NCBI GenBank assembly: GCA_021797955.1
Contig: JAJZYV010000032.1
Span: 1-10,204, forward strand
Direction: 5' to 3'
Source of the DNA: Thermoplasmata archaeon
GTDB lineage: Archaea > Thermoplasmatota > Thermoplasmata > Thermoplasmatales > Thermoplasmataceae
DNA length: 10,204 nucleotides
The notes under the pieces were generated by a model. The model had not been told where the DNA came from. It ran no database searches and saw only the letters and a list, made by a program, of their open reading frames with translations. Made by a program: the position numbers and the translations under genes. This document shows, in pieces, positions 1-6,426 of this stretch (its first letter is position 1; each line of letters starts with the position of its first letter).

Positions 1-894
1 TCGAATATAATCGATGAAATCCCGAAACATCATTCTGCTTTCTTCCTGTTCTGAAAGCCTCTCTTTTTCCATATCGATTATGGCATTTCTAATGTATTCA
101 CATACATCGCTCGCTCTGATCCTTGGGAGGAATTCCGGGTCCCCATAATCTGCACACTCCTTTTCCACGAGTTCAATTTGTCTCATCGTGATCTTGAAAG
201 AGAAAATCCCCCTTGAAAGTTCAGGGAGGTTGTGCGCTTCGTCTAAAATAATAACTATACTTTCCCTTGAAGTTCTCCAATTATACAATACCGATGGGGC
301 TATTCCCGGATTAAGAAAATAAGAATACGGCATTATGCAAATCTCTGCATCTCTCATTGCATATTTGATGCTCTCGTATGGACAAATTTCTAGAGGAACC
401 AGTTCTTCATAAACAGCTTCCGGACTTATCAGTTCAGTAATAATACGGCTTTTTATTTCCTCAGATTTCACTTTTGAATTGTAGAATCTGCAAGCATCCT
501 GATTTCCTTCCACAACTTTTTTCTTTCTGGAGGAGCACATTTTTGATAGCGATTCGGATGTAAAATCATCTTCGTTTTCAATTTCCCGATACAATGGGCA
601 AAGATTTCCCCTCCCCTGTATTGCGGTCGCTTTTATGTTCACAAATTTTTGAATGACCCTGATTTCTTCAATAACCTGACTCTGTTGAGAGTTTGTTCTG
701 GTAAGATAGAGAATTTTTTTCTTATTTTCCCTTGCAAAAGAAATTGCAGAGACAAGGCCCATAATTGTTTTGCCTGAACCGGTTGGAGATTCCAGTATTG
801 CTCCATTTTTTTCCTTGAGGCTGTTGATTACAAATTCTATTGCATCTTTTTGATAATTCCTTAAATTGAGAGCGTTAAAAGATTCATGAACCAA
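1..894 (-). CDS. xpd: XPD/Rad3-family DNA helicase (5'-3', iron-sulfur), N-terminal 298 residues, cut by window edge
   Basis: This is a superfamily 2 helicase of the XPD/Rad3 group, which unwinds DNA 5' to 3' using ATP and is linked to nucleotide excision repair. Reading from 894 leftward, the helicase I motif ESPTGSGKT lies at residues 35-43 and the Walker B box DEAH at 218-221. Four cysteines at 99, 120, 135 and 171 lie between these motifs, where the family carries its 4Fe-4S cluster. The sequence around each motif closely resembles the Thermoplasma acidophilum XPD protein as I remember it. That family is about 600 residues, so roughly half is present and the C-terminal helicase domain lies beyond position 1. 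The start is inferred: the frame is closed by a TAA upstream and has no ATG near the expected N-terminus, so TTG at 892-894, preceded by an AGGT-like sequence, is the best choice. It begins 24 bases after the TPR gene, so the two are probably co-transcribed. Confidence 0.92.
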   Translation of the reverse strand, partial: MVHESFNALNLRNYQKDAIEFVINSLKEKNGAILESPTGSGKTIMGLVSAISFARENKKKILYLTRTNSQQSQVIEEIRVIQKFVNIKATAIQGRGNLCPLYREIENEDDFTSESLSKMCSSRKKKVVEGNQDACRFYNSKVKSEEIKSRIITELISPEAVYEELVPLEICPYESIKYAMRDAEICIMPYSYFLNPGIAPSVLYNWRTSRESIVIILDEAHNLPELSRGIFSFKITMRQIELVEKECADYGDPEFLPRIRASDVCEYIRNAIIDMEKERLSEQEESRMMFRDFIDYIR

Positions 895-918
895 CCTGCT
901 TACCTTTTATTTCTTCAA

Positions 919-1614
919 TTAAAGAAGCTTTTCAAGTTCTTTTCTTTTTTCCTCAATGAGTTCCGGTTGTGAAATATATCTTGAGGCCTCTTCAAAGGCT
1001 TCAAGGGCCTCCTTTTTCTTACCCATTTTAGCCAGCGTTTCTGCCTTTATGATGTGGTAATTGAAATTTTCAGGAACCAGTGATATTGCCGTTTCTATAT
1101 CTCTTAGAGCTTTTTCTTTTTGTCCCATTTCCATAAGCAACTCATATCTTCTATAGACGAAAATCTGGTCCATGCTGTTCAGCCTTACTGCTTCAGTATA
1201 ATCCTGCAGGGCTTCTTCAAGTTTCTTCAATTTCCAAAGCACGTTTCCCCTGTTGTAGTAGTAATCTGGTATATCTCCTTCTATCTTTATTGCCTGAGTG
1301 AAAAGATCATATGCTCCCTGAAGATCTCCGGAATCTTCCAAGGCTGCTCCAGCAGCATTATAATAATCTGCATGTTCAGGATATAGTTCAATAGATTTCT
1401 TAAAGTCCTTAATGGCAGGCTCATACATTCTCATGGAATAGTATGATAATCCCCTGTTAAAATAATAATCCGGATCTTTGGGAAGTATCTTTATTGCCCT
1501 GGTAAACTCCTTTATTGCATCAGGATATTTATTAAGATTAAAGAATGAAACTCCTCTTTCATTGTAATCATCAGCTATCTCTGCCTGGTCCCTACCTAAT
1601 TCGTCTTGCGGCAC
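919..1614 (-). CDS. Tetratricopeptide-repeat (TPR) protein
   Basis: This 231-residue soluble protein is built almost entirely of TPR units, helix-turn-helix repeats that scaffold protein-protein contacts. Six consecutive 34-residue repeats can be read at about 15-48, 49-82, 83-116, 117-150, 151-184 and 185-218. They show the usual pattern of small and aromatic residues (for example YNERGVSFFNLNKYPDAIKE, then YFNRGLSYYS) and a Pro near the repeat ends. A charged Lys/Glu-rich helix (residues 219-231) caps the array. There is no signal peptide or membrane segment, so it should be cytoplasmic. The start is a GTG at 1612-1614; a TAA closes the frame eight codons upstream and no ATG occurs in frame before the second repeat. 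It lies just upstream of xpd with a 24-base gap. That placement suggests co-expression but does not identify a partner. TPR proteins have no function predictable from the repeats alone. Confidence 0.88.
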   Translation of the reverse strand: MPQDELGRDQAEIADDYNERGVSFFNLNKYPDAIKEFTRAIKILPKDPDYYFNRGLSYYSMRMYEPAIKDFKKSIELYPEHADYYNAAGAALEDSGDLQGAYDLFTQAIKIEGDIPDYYYNRGNVLWKLKKLEEALQDYTEAVRLNSMDQIFVYRRYELLMEMGQKEKALRDIETAISLVPENFNYHIIKAETLAKMGKKKEALEAFEEASRYISQPELIEEKRKELEKLL

Positions 1615-1682
1615 AAGACAAGAATATCCTAAAATACATTAACTTATTGTAAAGTATCTTATGAATTGCATAACCTTCTTTA

Positions 1683-2315
1683 CTATGTTCTCCTTATCCG
1701 CTTCAAGTTTTGCTTCTGATGGAGAAGACGTTCAGGAACATATTTAGTATCTTCCCCGTAGATTCTTGATAGTATAAAAACAACTACAGCAACAACTCCA
1801 AATACGATTCCCGGATAGATTAGTTCAGTTGGGTTTGCAGGTCTGGAAACAAGAAGTGCCGTCGCTTTGTAAGTAATAGATGATATATGAGATATTGCGG
1901 AAGAATTGTTGGTGTCGACTACGACATAAGTTGATATTTGGTACATTCCAGCACCATGCTGATAACATAAATATTGGATATTACTGCTTCCCTGGAATGA
2001 TAAATTGTCGTATATTGTAGAATTACCCTTGAATATATTTATAAAATAAGTTACGCCTGACACATTGAATTGTTTCGGAAAAGATGGATTTGCTCCCACA
2101 TAAGATATATTCAATCCGTTCCCTAGTGTTGTTATGCAACAAACTGTTTTTGATAATATTAATGTGTTCTTTTCATTTGTGTTACATACATTTACTGCAA
2201 AATTTTGAGTCTTGAAATTATGCGTGGACTGGGTAATCTCTCCGTAAGCATAGAATGAAAAAATGGATAAGAATGCAACTATGAAAAGTACTATATGAAA
2301 TAGTTTTTTAAGCAT
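1683..2315 (-). CDS. Membrane-anchored extracellular protein with a Cys-x2-His-x3-Met motif, ABC cluster
   Basis: This 210-residue protein is not recognised. A signal peptide or anchor (hydrophobic 8-24) leads into an extracytoplasmic domain at about 26-160. A transmembrane helix at about 167-184 follows, then a basic cytoplasmic tail ending RIRRT. The domain is rich in beta-type sequence and Asn/Ser, with cysteines at 44, 59, 60 and 117. Residues 115-124 read YLCYQHGAGM, with C117, H120 and M124 spaced like the copper-binding loop of blue copper proteins. The expected upstream His ligand about 45 residues earlier is absent, so a cupredoxin call is not justified. The SGVTY...SNIQYLC stretch (86-117) resembles parts of the other two exported proteins of the cluster. 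The ATG overlaps the permease stop in TAATG and is preceded by GGGAG, showing translational coupling. It is the last gene of the operon. Confidence 0.8.
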   Translation of the reverse strand: MLKKLFHIVLFIVAFLSIFSFYAYGEITQSTHNFKTQNFAVNVCNTNEKNTLILSKTVCCITTLGNGLNISYVGANPSFPKQFNVSGVTYFINIFKGNSTIYDNLSFQGSSNIQYLCYQHGAGMYQISTYVVVDTNNSSAISHISSITYKATALLVSRPANPTELIYPGIVFGVVAVVVFILSRIYGEDTKYVPERLLHQKQNLKRIRRT

Positions 2316-3040
2316 TATCTCCCACTCCTCATGTTTCCTTTAATCAGAAGGTAATAGCAAACAGTTGAGACAGTAACCGACATTATTAAGGCAAAAACTA
2401 AGGCATCAAAGACATAACCAGCTCCCTTTGAACCAAATGGGGAATTCAAATTCATTGTTGTAAGACCTGACAGGATAAACTGCCCGGTTAGATTATGCTT
2501 GAAGATCTTTGCTGATTCAGAACTCATTTGCAGAAAGAAAAATGCCGTCAGAATAAAAGTCCCTACTGCACTTTTCGTTATAGATGAAATAAGGTAGCCG
2601 AATGAAAGATAAATCAGAATAAGCGCTAAAATTGCAAGATAAATTATTACAAGAACATAGAGATTGAGTGCATAAAATGTTAACCAATAAACAAATCCTA
2701 TTGGAATAAGAAATATTGCCCCTCCAATAATCGCCTGAACAAACATTGAAAGTAATATATGGAATTTTCTATTAATTGGTGTGGTGAACAAAAAGCCAGT
2801 TGAACCGTTTTCGATCCCTCTGGCAAAAATAGCAGAGAGCATTGCGCCATAAAGAATTAGGATAGTAAACGCTGCGAATGTAGTATTCTGGAGAAAGACA
2901 TCAATAGCTGGAACGGCAGAATAGTCTAGTGAACTTACATATGAACTTACAACAAGATAGAAGAAAGAGGCCATTAGCAGTTCCCTTATATAAAATGGGT
3001 CCGTCTCATTCAGCACATACTTTAACTGTAATAATTTCAT
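2315..3040 (-). CDS. ABC-2 type transporter permease, six transmembrane helices
   Basis: This is a 241-residue integral membrane protein. Hydrophobic segments lie at about 21-38, 54-74, 95-119, 123-150, 158-171 and 209-233, the six-helix plan of ABC-2 permeases. Between the second and third helices, residues 75-91 read GIENGSTGFLFTTPINR. This matches the family pattern of an acidic residue, Gly-Ser/Thr, then Thr/Ser-Pro-Ile/Val-x-Arg, which forms the cytoplasmic coupling region. Two such subunits would assemble with two copies of the ATPase encoded immediately upstream. The genes overlap by one base (TGATG), which favours fixed stoichiometry. ABC-2 permeases generally export drugs, polysaccharides, peptides or metal-related substrates; the substrate here cannot be read from sequence. 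The length is typical of the shorter NosY/DrrB-like members. There is no cysteine or His cluster of note in the helices. Confidence 0.88.
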   Translation of the reverse strand: MKLLQLKYVLNETDPFYIRELLMASFFYLVVSSYVSSLDYSAVPAIDVFLQNTTFAAFTILILYGAMLSAIFARGIENGSTGFLFTTPINRKFHILLSMFVQAIIGGAIFLIPIGFVYWLTFYALNLYVLVIIYLAILALILIYLSFGYLISSITKSAVGTFILTAFFFLQMSSESAKIFKHNLTGQFILSGLTTMNLNSPFGSKGAGYVFDALVFALIMSVTVSTVCYYLLIKGNMRSGR

Positions 3041-3906
3041 CAGATCATCTCGGGAACCGAGTTAATACTGATTATATTTTCCTTTTGTTCTGGTGTTAAT
3101 GCTTCTAAAATCTTTGAAACAGTAGCGCCTCTTATATCTACGATATCCTTGTTAACAGTTATATCAAAATCAGCCAGATTTTGGAAGGACTGTTCATTGG
3201 ACATCCAAATTCTAACAGTTAAGTTTGTATTTTCCTTTATATCATTTCGGCTAAGTATTTTTTTTATTCTCCCACCTTTGATTTGGATCATAGAATCGGC
3301 TATTGGAAGTAGGTCATCAAGCATGTGAGTTGTAACTAAGAGAGAAGCCCCTGTTCTTGCTTTTTTCTCAATTTCCATGGCAATCTGCATTCTTCTTACA
3401 GAATCAACATTTGCATTGGGTTCATCAAGAACATAGGCCTTTTTCTTCGAAGATAATATGACACTTAAGACTATTAACTGTTTTTCTCCACTACTCAGAT
3501 TACTGAATTTACTCTTGATCAGATTTCGAAGATCAAAATATTCCAGTAATCGTTCTATATCATTATAATCACAATGATTTATTTCTCCGTACCAATACAG
3601 AAAATCCCCAACTATATTGGCGCCAAAGACCTGTGGTCTTTCTGGGAGAAATGCCACATTCTCCATTACTTTTTTAGGGTTTTTCATTGGATCATAACCA
3701 ATGACTGATATTTTTCCTTCATCCGTAGGAGATAGACCTTCCAAAATTGATATTATAGTGCTCTTTCCGGAACCATTCCTTCCATGCAATATCGTTACCC
3801 CTCTTCCTGCTGAAAAAGAGACAGAATCAAGTGCTGTAACTGATCCATATTTCTTTATGCAATTTTCCACTTTCAACCATGCGTTAGATTCATTTCTTTC
3901 CTTCAT
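3040..3906 (-). CDS. ABC transporter ATP-binding protein (ABC-2 exporter type)
   Basis: This 288-residue cytoplasmic ATPase powers the adjacent permease. Walker A GRNGSGKST is at residues 42-50. The Q-loop region FLPERPQ is at 87-92, with Glu at the usual Gln spot, as in many ABC-2 ATPases. The signature LSSGEKQ is at 137-143, Walker B AYVLDEP at 157-163, the D-loop NVD at 166-168 and the switch His at 194 in TTH. After the nucleotide-binding domain (about 10-215), a tail of about 75 residues may be an accessory domain, as is common in DrrA/CcmA-like ATPases. The ATG at 3904-3906 lies inside the 3' end of the preceding gene (17-base overlap) and has GAGGA about eight bases upstream, so its start is well supported. 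All catalytic residues are present, so the transporter should be active. Confidence 0.95.
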   Translation of the reverse strand: MKERNESNAWLKVENCIKKYGSVTALDSVSFSAGRGVTILHGRNGSGKSTIISILEGLSPTDEGKISVIGYDPMKNPKKVMENVAFLPERPQVFGANIVGDFLYWYGEINHCDYNDIERLLEYFDLRNLIKSKFSNLSSGEKQLIVLSVILSSKKKAYVLDEPNANVDSVRRMQIAMEIEKKARTGASLLVTTHMLDDLLPIADSMIQIKGGRIKKILSRNDIKENTNLTVRIWMSNEQSFQNLADFDITVNKDIVDIRGATVSKILEALTPEQKENIISINSVPEMI

Positions 3907-4747
3907 TCTTCTTCCTCACTATTCCCCTCAGATTTTTTTGATGTTTATTCTTTAGAATATCAGATTTCGTAATGTACTTCCTTTTGGTTTTCATTCGTTG
4001 TATCACTAAAACCAAAAAAACCGCTGAAAAAACAATGAGCAAACTCACTATAGATGTGTTTTGATCAATGTAATAATAATCATCCAATGAAGTAAATTTG
4101 ATATTAGACTTCACTAACTGAAAATTCAGAACAATTCCTGGTCTGAAATTCAATGAAATTCCTAGGGGCCCATATAAGTCCTTAAAAAAATTAACTGATT
4201 TCGTTTGATTAAAGCAACCAGACCCATCGTACACTACTCCTTCGCTGGAAGTTGGAAGCAAAAATAAATCAGGCCCAGAAGTTTTGGAAATTATATATGG
4301 ATAATATCTTGTGGATACATTGTCAATTTCAGGACAAAGGAGACATGATGTTTGTTCTTTAAATACTCCTTCAATTCCGTTTACATTTGCAATCTCACCT
4401 GATGTTATTTTGTGGGGATAAATGAGGAAAGATCCTATGAATAAGCTACTCTGATTACTATAGTTTGCCCACATATTATCCAAATCTGCGGTAATAGTAT
4501 AGTGATTCCCTTCGCCCTTCAGGTATATTATTCCCCCTATTGGTGCACATGTACCATTATGCTCCACCCCTAAAACAGAGAGTGAAGGATCATAAAATTG
4601 AAACTTAAGGCATGCACCTTTCTCATTAGGCTCTGTTAATGCATTTCTCAATGAATAAGATTCCTCCATAAGAGGAAGAAATGTTATTAGTATGGATAAA
4701 AGTGCTATTATAGTCATAAAGAGAGTGATAAATGTTTTTAATTTCAT
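3890..4747 (-). CDS. Doubly anchored extracellular protein with CxxC motif, ABC cluster
   Basis: This protein of 285 residues from the chosen start is not recognised. It has an N-terminal signal anchor (about 4-26), a large extracytoplasmic domain (about 28-232), a transmembrane helix (about 233-250) and a very basic 35-residue cytoplasmic tail. Cysteines at 46, 67, 135, 138 and 178 include a CLLC pair (135-138) that could form a disulfide or bind metal. Several Asn-x-Ser/Thr sequons suggest glycosylation on the surface. GGIIYL near residues 71-76 and FLIYPH near 107-112 echo the module seen in the other two exported proteins. Start choice: a TTG at 4757-4759 would add four residues, but the ATG at 4745-4747 has GAGG six bases upstream and yields a conventional signal sequence (MKLKTF...), so I prefer the ATG. 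It follows the upstream gene after 31 bases and overlaps the ATPase gene. Confidence 0.8.
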   Translation of the reverse strand: MKLKTFITLFMTIIALLSILITFLPLMEESYSLRNALTEPNEKGACLKFQFYDPSLSVLGVEHNGTCAPIGGIIYLKGEGNHYTITADLDNMWANYSNQSSLFIGSFLIYPHKITSGEIANVNGIEGVFKEQTSCLLCPEIDNVSTRYYPYIISKTSGPDLFLLPTSSEGVVYDGSGCFNQTKSVNFFKDLYGPLGISLNFRPGIVLNFQLVKSNIKFTSLDDYYYIDQNTSIVSLLIVFSAVFLVLVIQRMKTKRKYITKSDILKNKHQKNLRGIVRKKNEGKK

Positions 4748-4778
4748 TTCTAGCCTCAATCCTTTAAGTTATTTATTC

Positions 4779-5435
4779 TTAACTTCCATAACCTGTCAAT
4801 GTTGTTCCAGGGGCAATTGGATAAGGGCAATAATAGTTGAAATTTGCGCTATGCATCCATGCCAATGACAACTCTCCACTAAAAGTTGCTAGGCTTGGAC
4901 TCCATTGGGCTGTAACTGCAGGTGCCCCGAATAAATAGACAACGCCTGACAAATCAACCGTTGGTTCACCACCATTATTACCAACTATGATAAGGTTTGA
5001 ATATTGAAACATTTCTAGTTCAGTGGGTATTGAAGGATTGTTAGGTTCCTGTACCGTCCTTACAGCTATTGTTGGCGGAGTGGCACTAATTGCGTTATTG
5101 CAAGTTATAGAACCACTTTCACTTGCACAATAGATGATATTCTCACGAAAAACTGCAGAAAACCCTATAATGTCTTTAAATTCCATTGTGTAGGTTCCAG
5201 AGTCACAGCCACTGAACAATCCGTGATAAGCAGACCAATGATGATGATAATGAAATACCAAGCCGAAAGTATAACTTTCTGTTGGACATGAACTTCTAAC
5301 AAGTTGAGTTTCTATGTTGTTAGTCATGACCTCACTAGTGGCGGTTACTGAAACAACAGTTCTTCCATTGTGAACAGAGTTATTAACCATATTTCCGACA
5401 CTTAGTGCCGAAAAAAATGAATGCAAAAATGACAA
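4779..5435 (-). CDS. His/Cys-rich exported protein, first gene of the ABC cluster; 5' end apparently frame-disrupted
   Basis: This is an unrecognised protein. The open frame gives 218 residues from a TTG at 5433-5435 or about 203 from the first ATG at residue 16. It holds five cysteines (50, 77, 103, 112, 203), a striking His cluster HYHHHW (62-67) plus H71, and a C-terminal part LSGVVYLFG...NFNYYC resembling the downstream exported proteins. The cysteines and composition look extracytoplasmic, yet this frame has no signal peptide. The missing hydrophobic segment is present just upstream in another frame (VVIGLLFSLFVIFAFIF, encoded about 5413-5463). It is preceded by an ATG at 5484-5486 in the original frame. 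One extra base in the G4 run (plus-strand C run 5472-5475) and one fewer in the T7 run (plus-strand A run 5411-5417) would give a continuous 235-residue protein with a normal signal anchor. Sequencing error, slippage or pseudogenisation are all possible. No C-terminal membrane helix is present. Confidence 0.6.
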   Translation of the reverse strand: MSFLHSFFSALSVGNMVNNSVHNGRTVVSVTATSEVMTNNIETQLVRSSCPTESYTFGLVFHYHHHWSAYHGLFSGCDSGTYTMEFKDIIGFSAVFRENIIYCASESGSITCNNAISATPPTIAVRTVQEPNNPSIPTELEMFQYSNLIIVGNNGGEPTVDLSGVVYLFGAPAVTAQWSPSLATFSGELSLAWMHSANFNYYCPYPIAPGTTLTGYGS

Positions 5436-5507
5436 AAAGTGAGAATAACAACCCTATGACTACAAATATGTCCCCAAACTAGACATCTTCCTCGAGCAAT
5501 TCTTCTT

Positions 5508-5515
5508 CTTTTATA
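5508..5515 (-). promoter_or_regulatory. Candidate TATA box of the ABC cluster
   Basis: The minus strand reads TATAAAAG, preceded by the purine-rich AAAAAACG that could serve as a BRE. Its centre is about 26 bases upstream of the A of the ATG at 5486, the spacing expected for a leaderless archaeal transcript. This supports 5486 as the intended start of the first cluster gene, although the frame is broken downstream. No experimental start site is available. Confidence 0.45.
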
Positions 5516-5551
5516 CGTTTTTTATTGCCAAATAGAATGGCTGATAAAGAA

Positions 5552-5561
5552 TATATATAAA
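5552..5561 (-). promoter_or_regulatory. Second candidate TATA box upstream of the ABC cluster
   Basis: The minus strand reads TTTATATATA, a near-ideal archaeal TATA element. A start about 26 bases downstream (near 5531) would leave a leader of about 45 bases before the ATG at 5486. That leader ends in GAGGA, very close to the ATG. It may be an alternative promoter for the cluster. In such A+T-rich DNA a chance match is possible. Confidence 0.35.
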
Positions 5562-5581
5562 GCTTTGTTGCACTTTTGACT

Positions 5582-5609
5582 GCTTAAATATTAGTCGGTA
5601 TAATTAAAT
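5582..5609. other. dif-like imperfect palindrome (tentative)
   Basis: The 28-base stretch can be read as an 11-base arm, a 6-base centre AGTCGG and an 11-base arm, with 7 of 11 arm positions complementary (TTAAATATT facing TATAATTAA in the cores). This is the geometry of XerA/dif recombination sites, and archaeal dif sites I recall have A+T-rich arms with a TCGG-type centre. A xerA gene is about 2 kb away. The match is weak and the region is A+T-rich, so chance is a serious alternative. Confidence 0.2.
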
Positions 5610-5727
5610 CTATTGGAAGCGACATATTTTTTCCTCTAATCCTTTAGATATCTTGGTTTAATATTTAAGGAAATTTCCAATAAATACTAAAATGAATGAA
5701 TAATCTCATTAATGTGATTTCTTTTCC

Positions 5728-5752
5728 AAAAAAAGATTCACTTTACTGAATC
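5728..5752 (-). terminator. Hairpin plus T7 tract terminating the RNase HII transcript
   Basis: On the minus strand GATTCA and TGAATC form a perfect 6-base-pair stem around the 6-base loop GTAAAG, followed directly by seven T residues. The stem begins inside the stop codon of the RNase HII gene. The oligo-T alone would suffice for archaeal termination; the stem makes it resemble a bacterial intrinsic terminator. Confidence 0.55.
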
Positions 5753-6377
5753 ACAATCTTCTTTGCCTTGTTTCCTTCAAAGCATTAGTATAGGTTTTCC
5801 ATTTAGTTCTTACTATTTCTCCCAAGTCAACGTTATTATTCAAAGCATATCTAAGATATTCAATAGTATATGGATCAGAAGGATACCCGGACCCTATCCC
5901 GGGATATTGATTTCTGATTTTATCCATTTCCCTTTCACGAATAACTTTTGATATCACAGATGCAGCTGAAACAATAGGATAGTCTCTGTCGGCCTTATGT
6001 CTGCATATTACATTTTTTCCACTTTTCTTAGACAGAGTGCTGGAGCACCGATCTGCATTTACATCAAAGGAATCAACGATGGTTGAATAATTTGAGTATT
6101 CCAAAAGTTTTAAGACATACCTTCCTTCAATCTCGTTGAGCGTCATTGATTCCATGAGACGATTAATTTCTTTACTGCTTATGATCTCAAATTTAACAAG
6201 TTCAGCGTCATTCAATATTTTATCAAAAGTTATTTCCCTGGCGCTCTGACTCATTTCTTTAGAATCCTTTGCTCCAGAGGCAGAAATTTTATCAACATCC
6301 CCACAAACTATTGAAATGACCATTGGCCCAAAAACAGGCCCTCTGCCCGCCTCATCTATACCGCATAAGTGCTTCAT
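5751..6377 (-). CDS. rnhB: Ribonuclease HII
   Basis: This enzyme cleaves the RNA strand of RNA-DNA hybrids and nicks at ribonucleotides misincorporated in DNA, starting ribonucleotide excision repair in the cytoplasm. From the chosen start it has 208 residues, normal for archaeal RNase HII. The N-terminal GIDEAGRGPVFGP carries catalytic D8 and E9. The other metal ligands are D102 (in VDSFDV) and D130 (in HKADRDYP). Y165 in GSGYPSDP is the tyrosine that senses the ribose 2'-OH. SAASVISKV (about 137-145) is the usual conserved helix. An upstream in-frame ATG at 6396-6398 would add seven residues, but it overlaps the TATA region. The ATG at 6375-6377 gives MKHLCGIDEAGRGP, matching where archaeal family members begin, and has no Shine-Dalgarno, as expected for a leaderless message. 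The gene diverges from the prenyl synthase and ends in a hairpin/T-tract. Confidence 0.95.
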   Translation of the reverse strand: MKHLCGIDEAGRGPVFGPMVISIVCGDVDKISASGAKDSKEMSQSAREITFDKILNDAELVKFEIISSKEINRLMESMTLNEIEGRYVLKLLEYSNYSTIVDSFDVNADRCSSTLSKKSGKNVICRHKADRDYPIVSAASVISKVIREREMDKIRNQYPGIGSGYPSDPYTIEYLRYALNNNVDLGEIVRTKWKTYTNALKETRQRRL

Positions 6378-6397
6378 TTGTTCAGGATGCCGATCCA

Positions 6398-6409
6398 TTT
6401 ATACATAAA
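6398..6409. promoter_or_regulatory. Shared bidirectional TATA element between RNase HII and prenyl synthase
   Basis: The 12 bases TTTATACATAAA read as a TATA box on both strands: TTTATACA forward (6398-6405) and TTTATGTA in reverse (6402-6409). The forward box is centred 25.5 bases from the A of the synthase ATG at 6427. The reverse box is centred about 28 bases from the RNase HII ATG at 6377. Both spacings fit or nearly fit leaderless archaeal promoters, so one TBP site may serve both genes. Confidence 0.5.
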
Positions 6410-6426
6410 GCGATAAATACACTTTA

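Noticed and set aside
1120..1386. Plus-strand open frame of 88 codons
   Set aside because: It lies entirely antisense inside the TPR gene, whose 34-residue periodicity is unmistakable; the plus-strand product has no recognisable features.
3701..3955. Plus-strand open frame of 84 codons
   Set aside because: It is antisense to the Walker A region of the ABC ATPase and the 3' end of the neighbouring gene; no independent support.
1683..5486. NosDFY-type copper-maturation operon or true cupredoxin
   Set aside because: An ATPase, a permease and a plastocyanin-like loop are present, but no NosD-like beta-helix repeats are seen and the fourth copper ligand is missing, so the name would be unsupported.
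5763..5951. Plus-strand open frame of 62 codons
   Set aside because: It is antisense to conserved RNase HII motifs, including GSGYPSDP.
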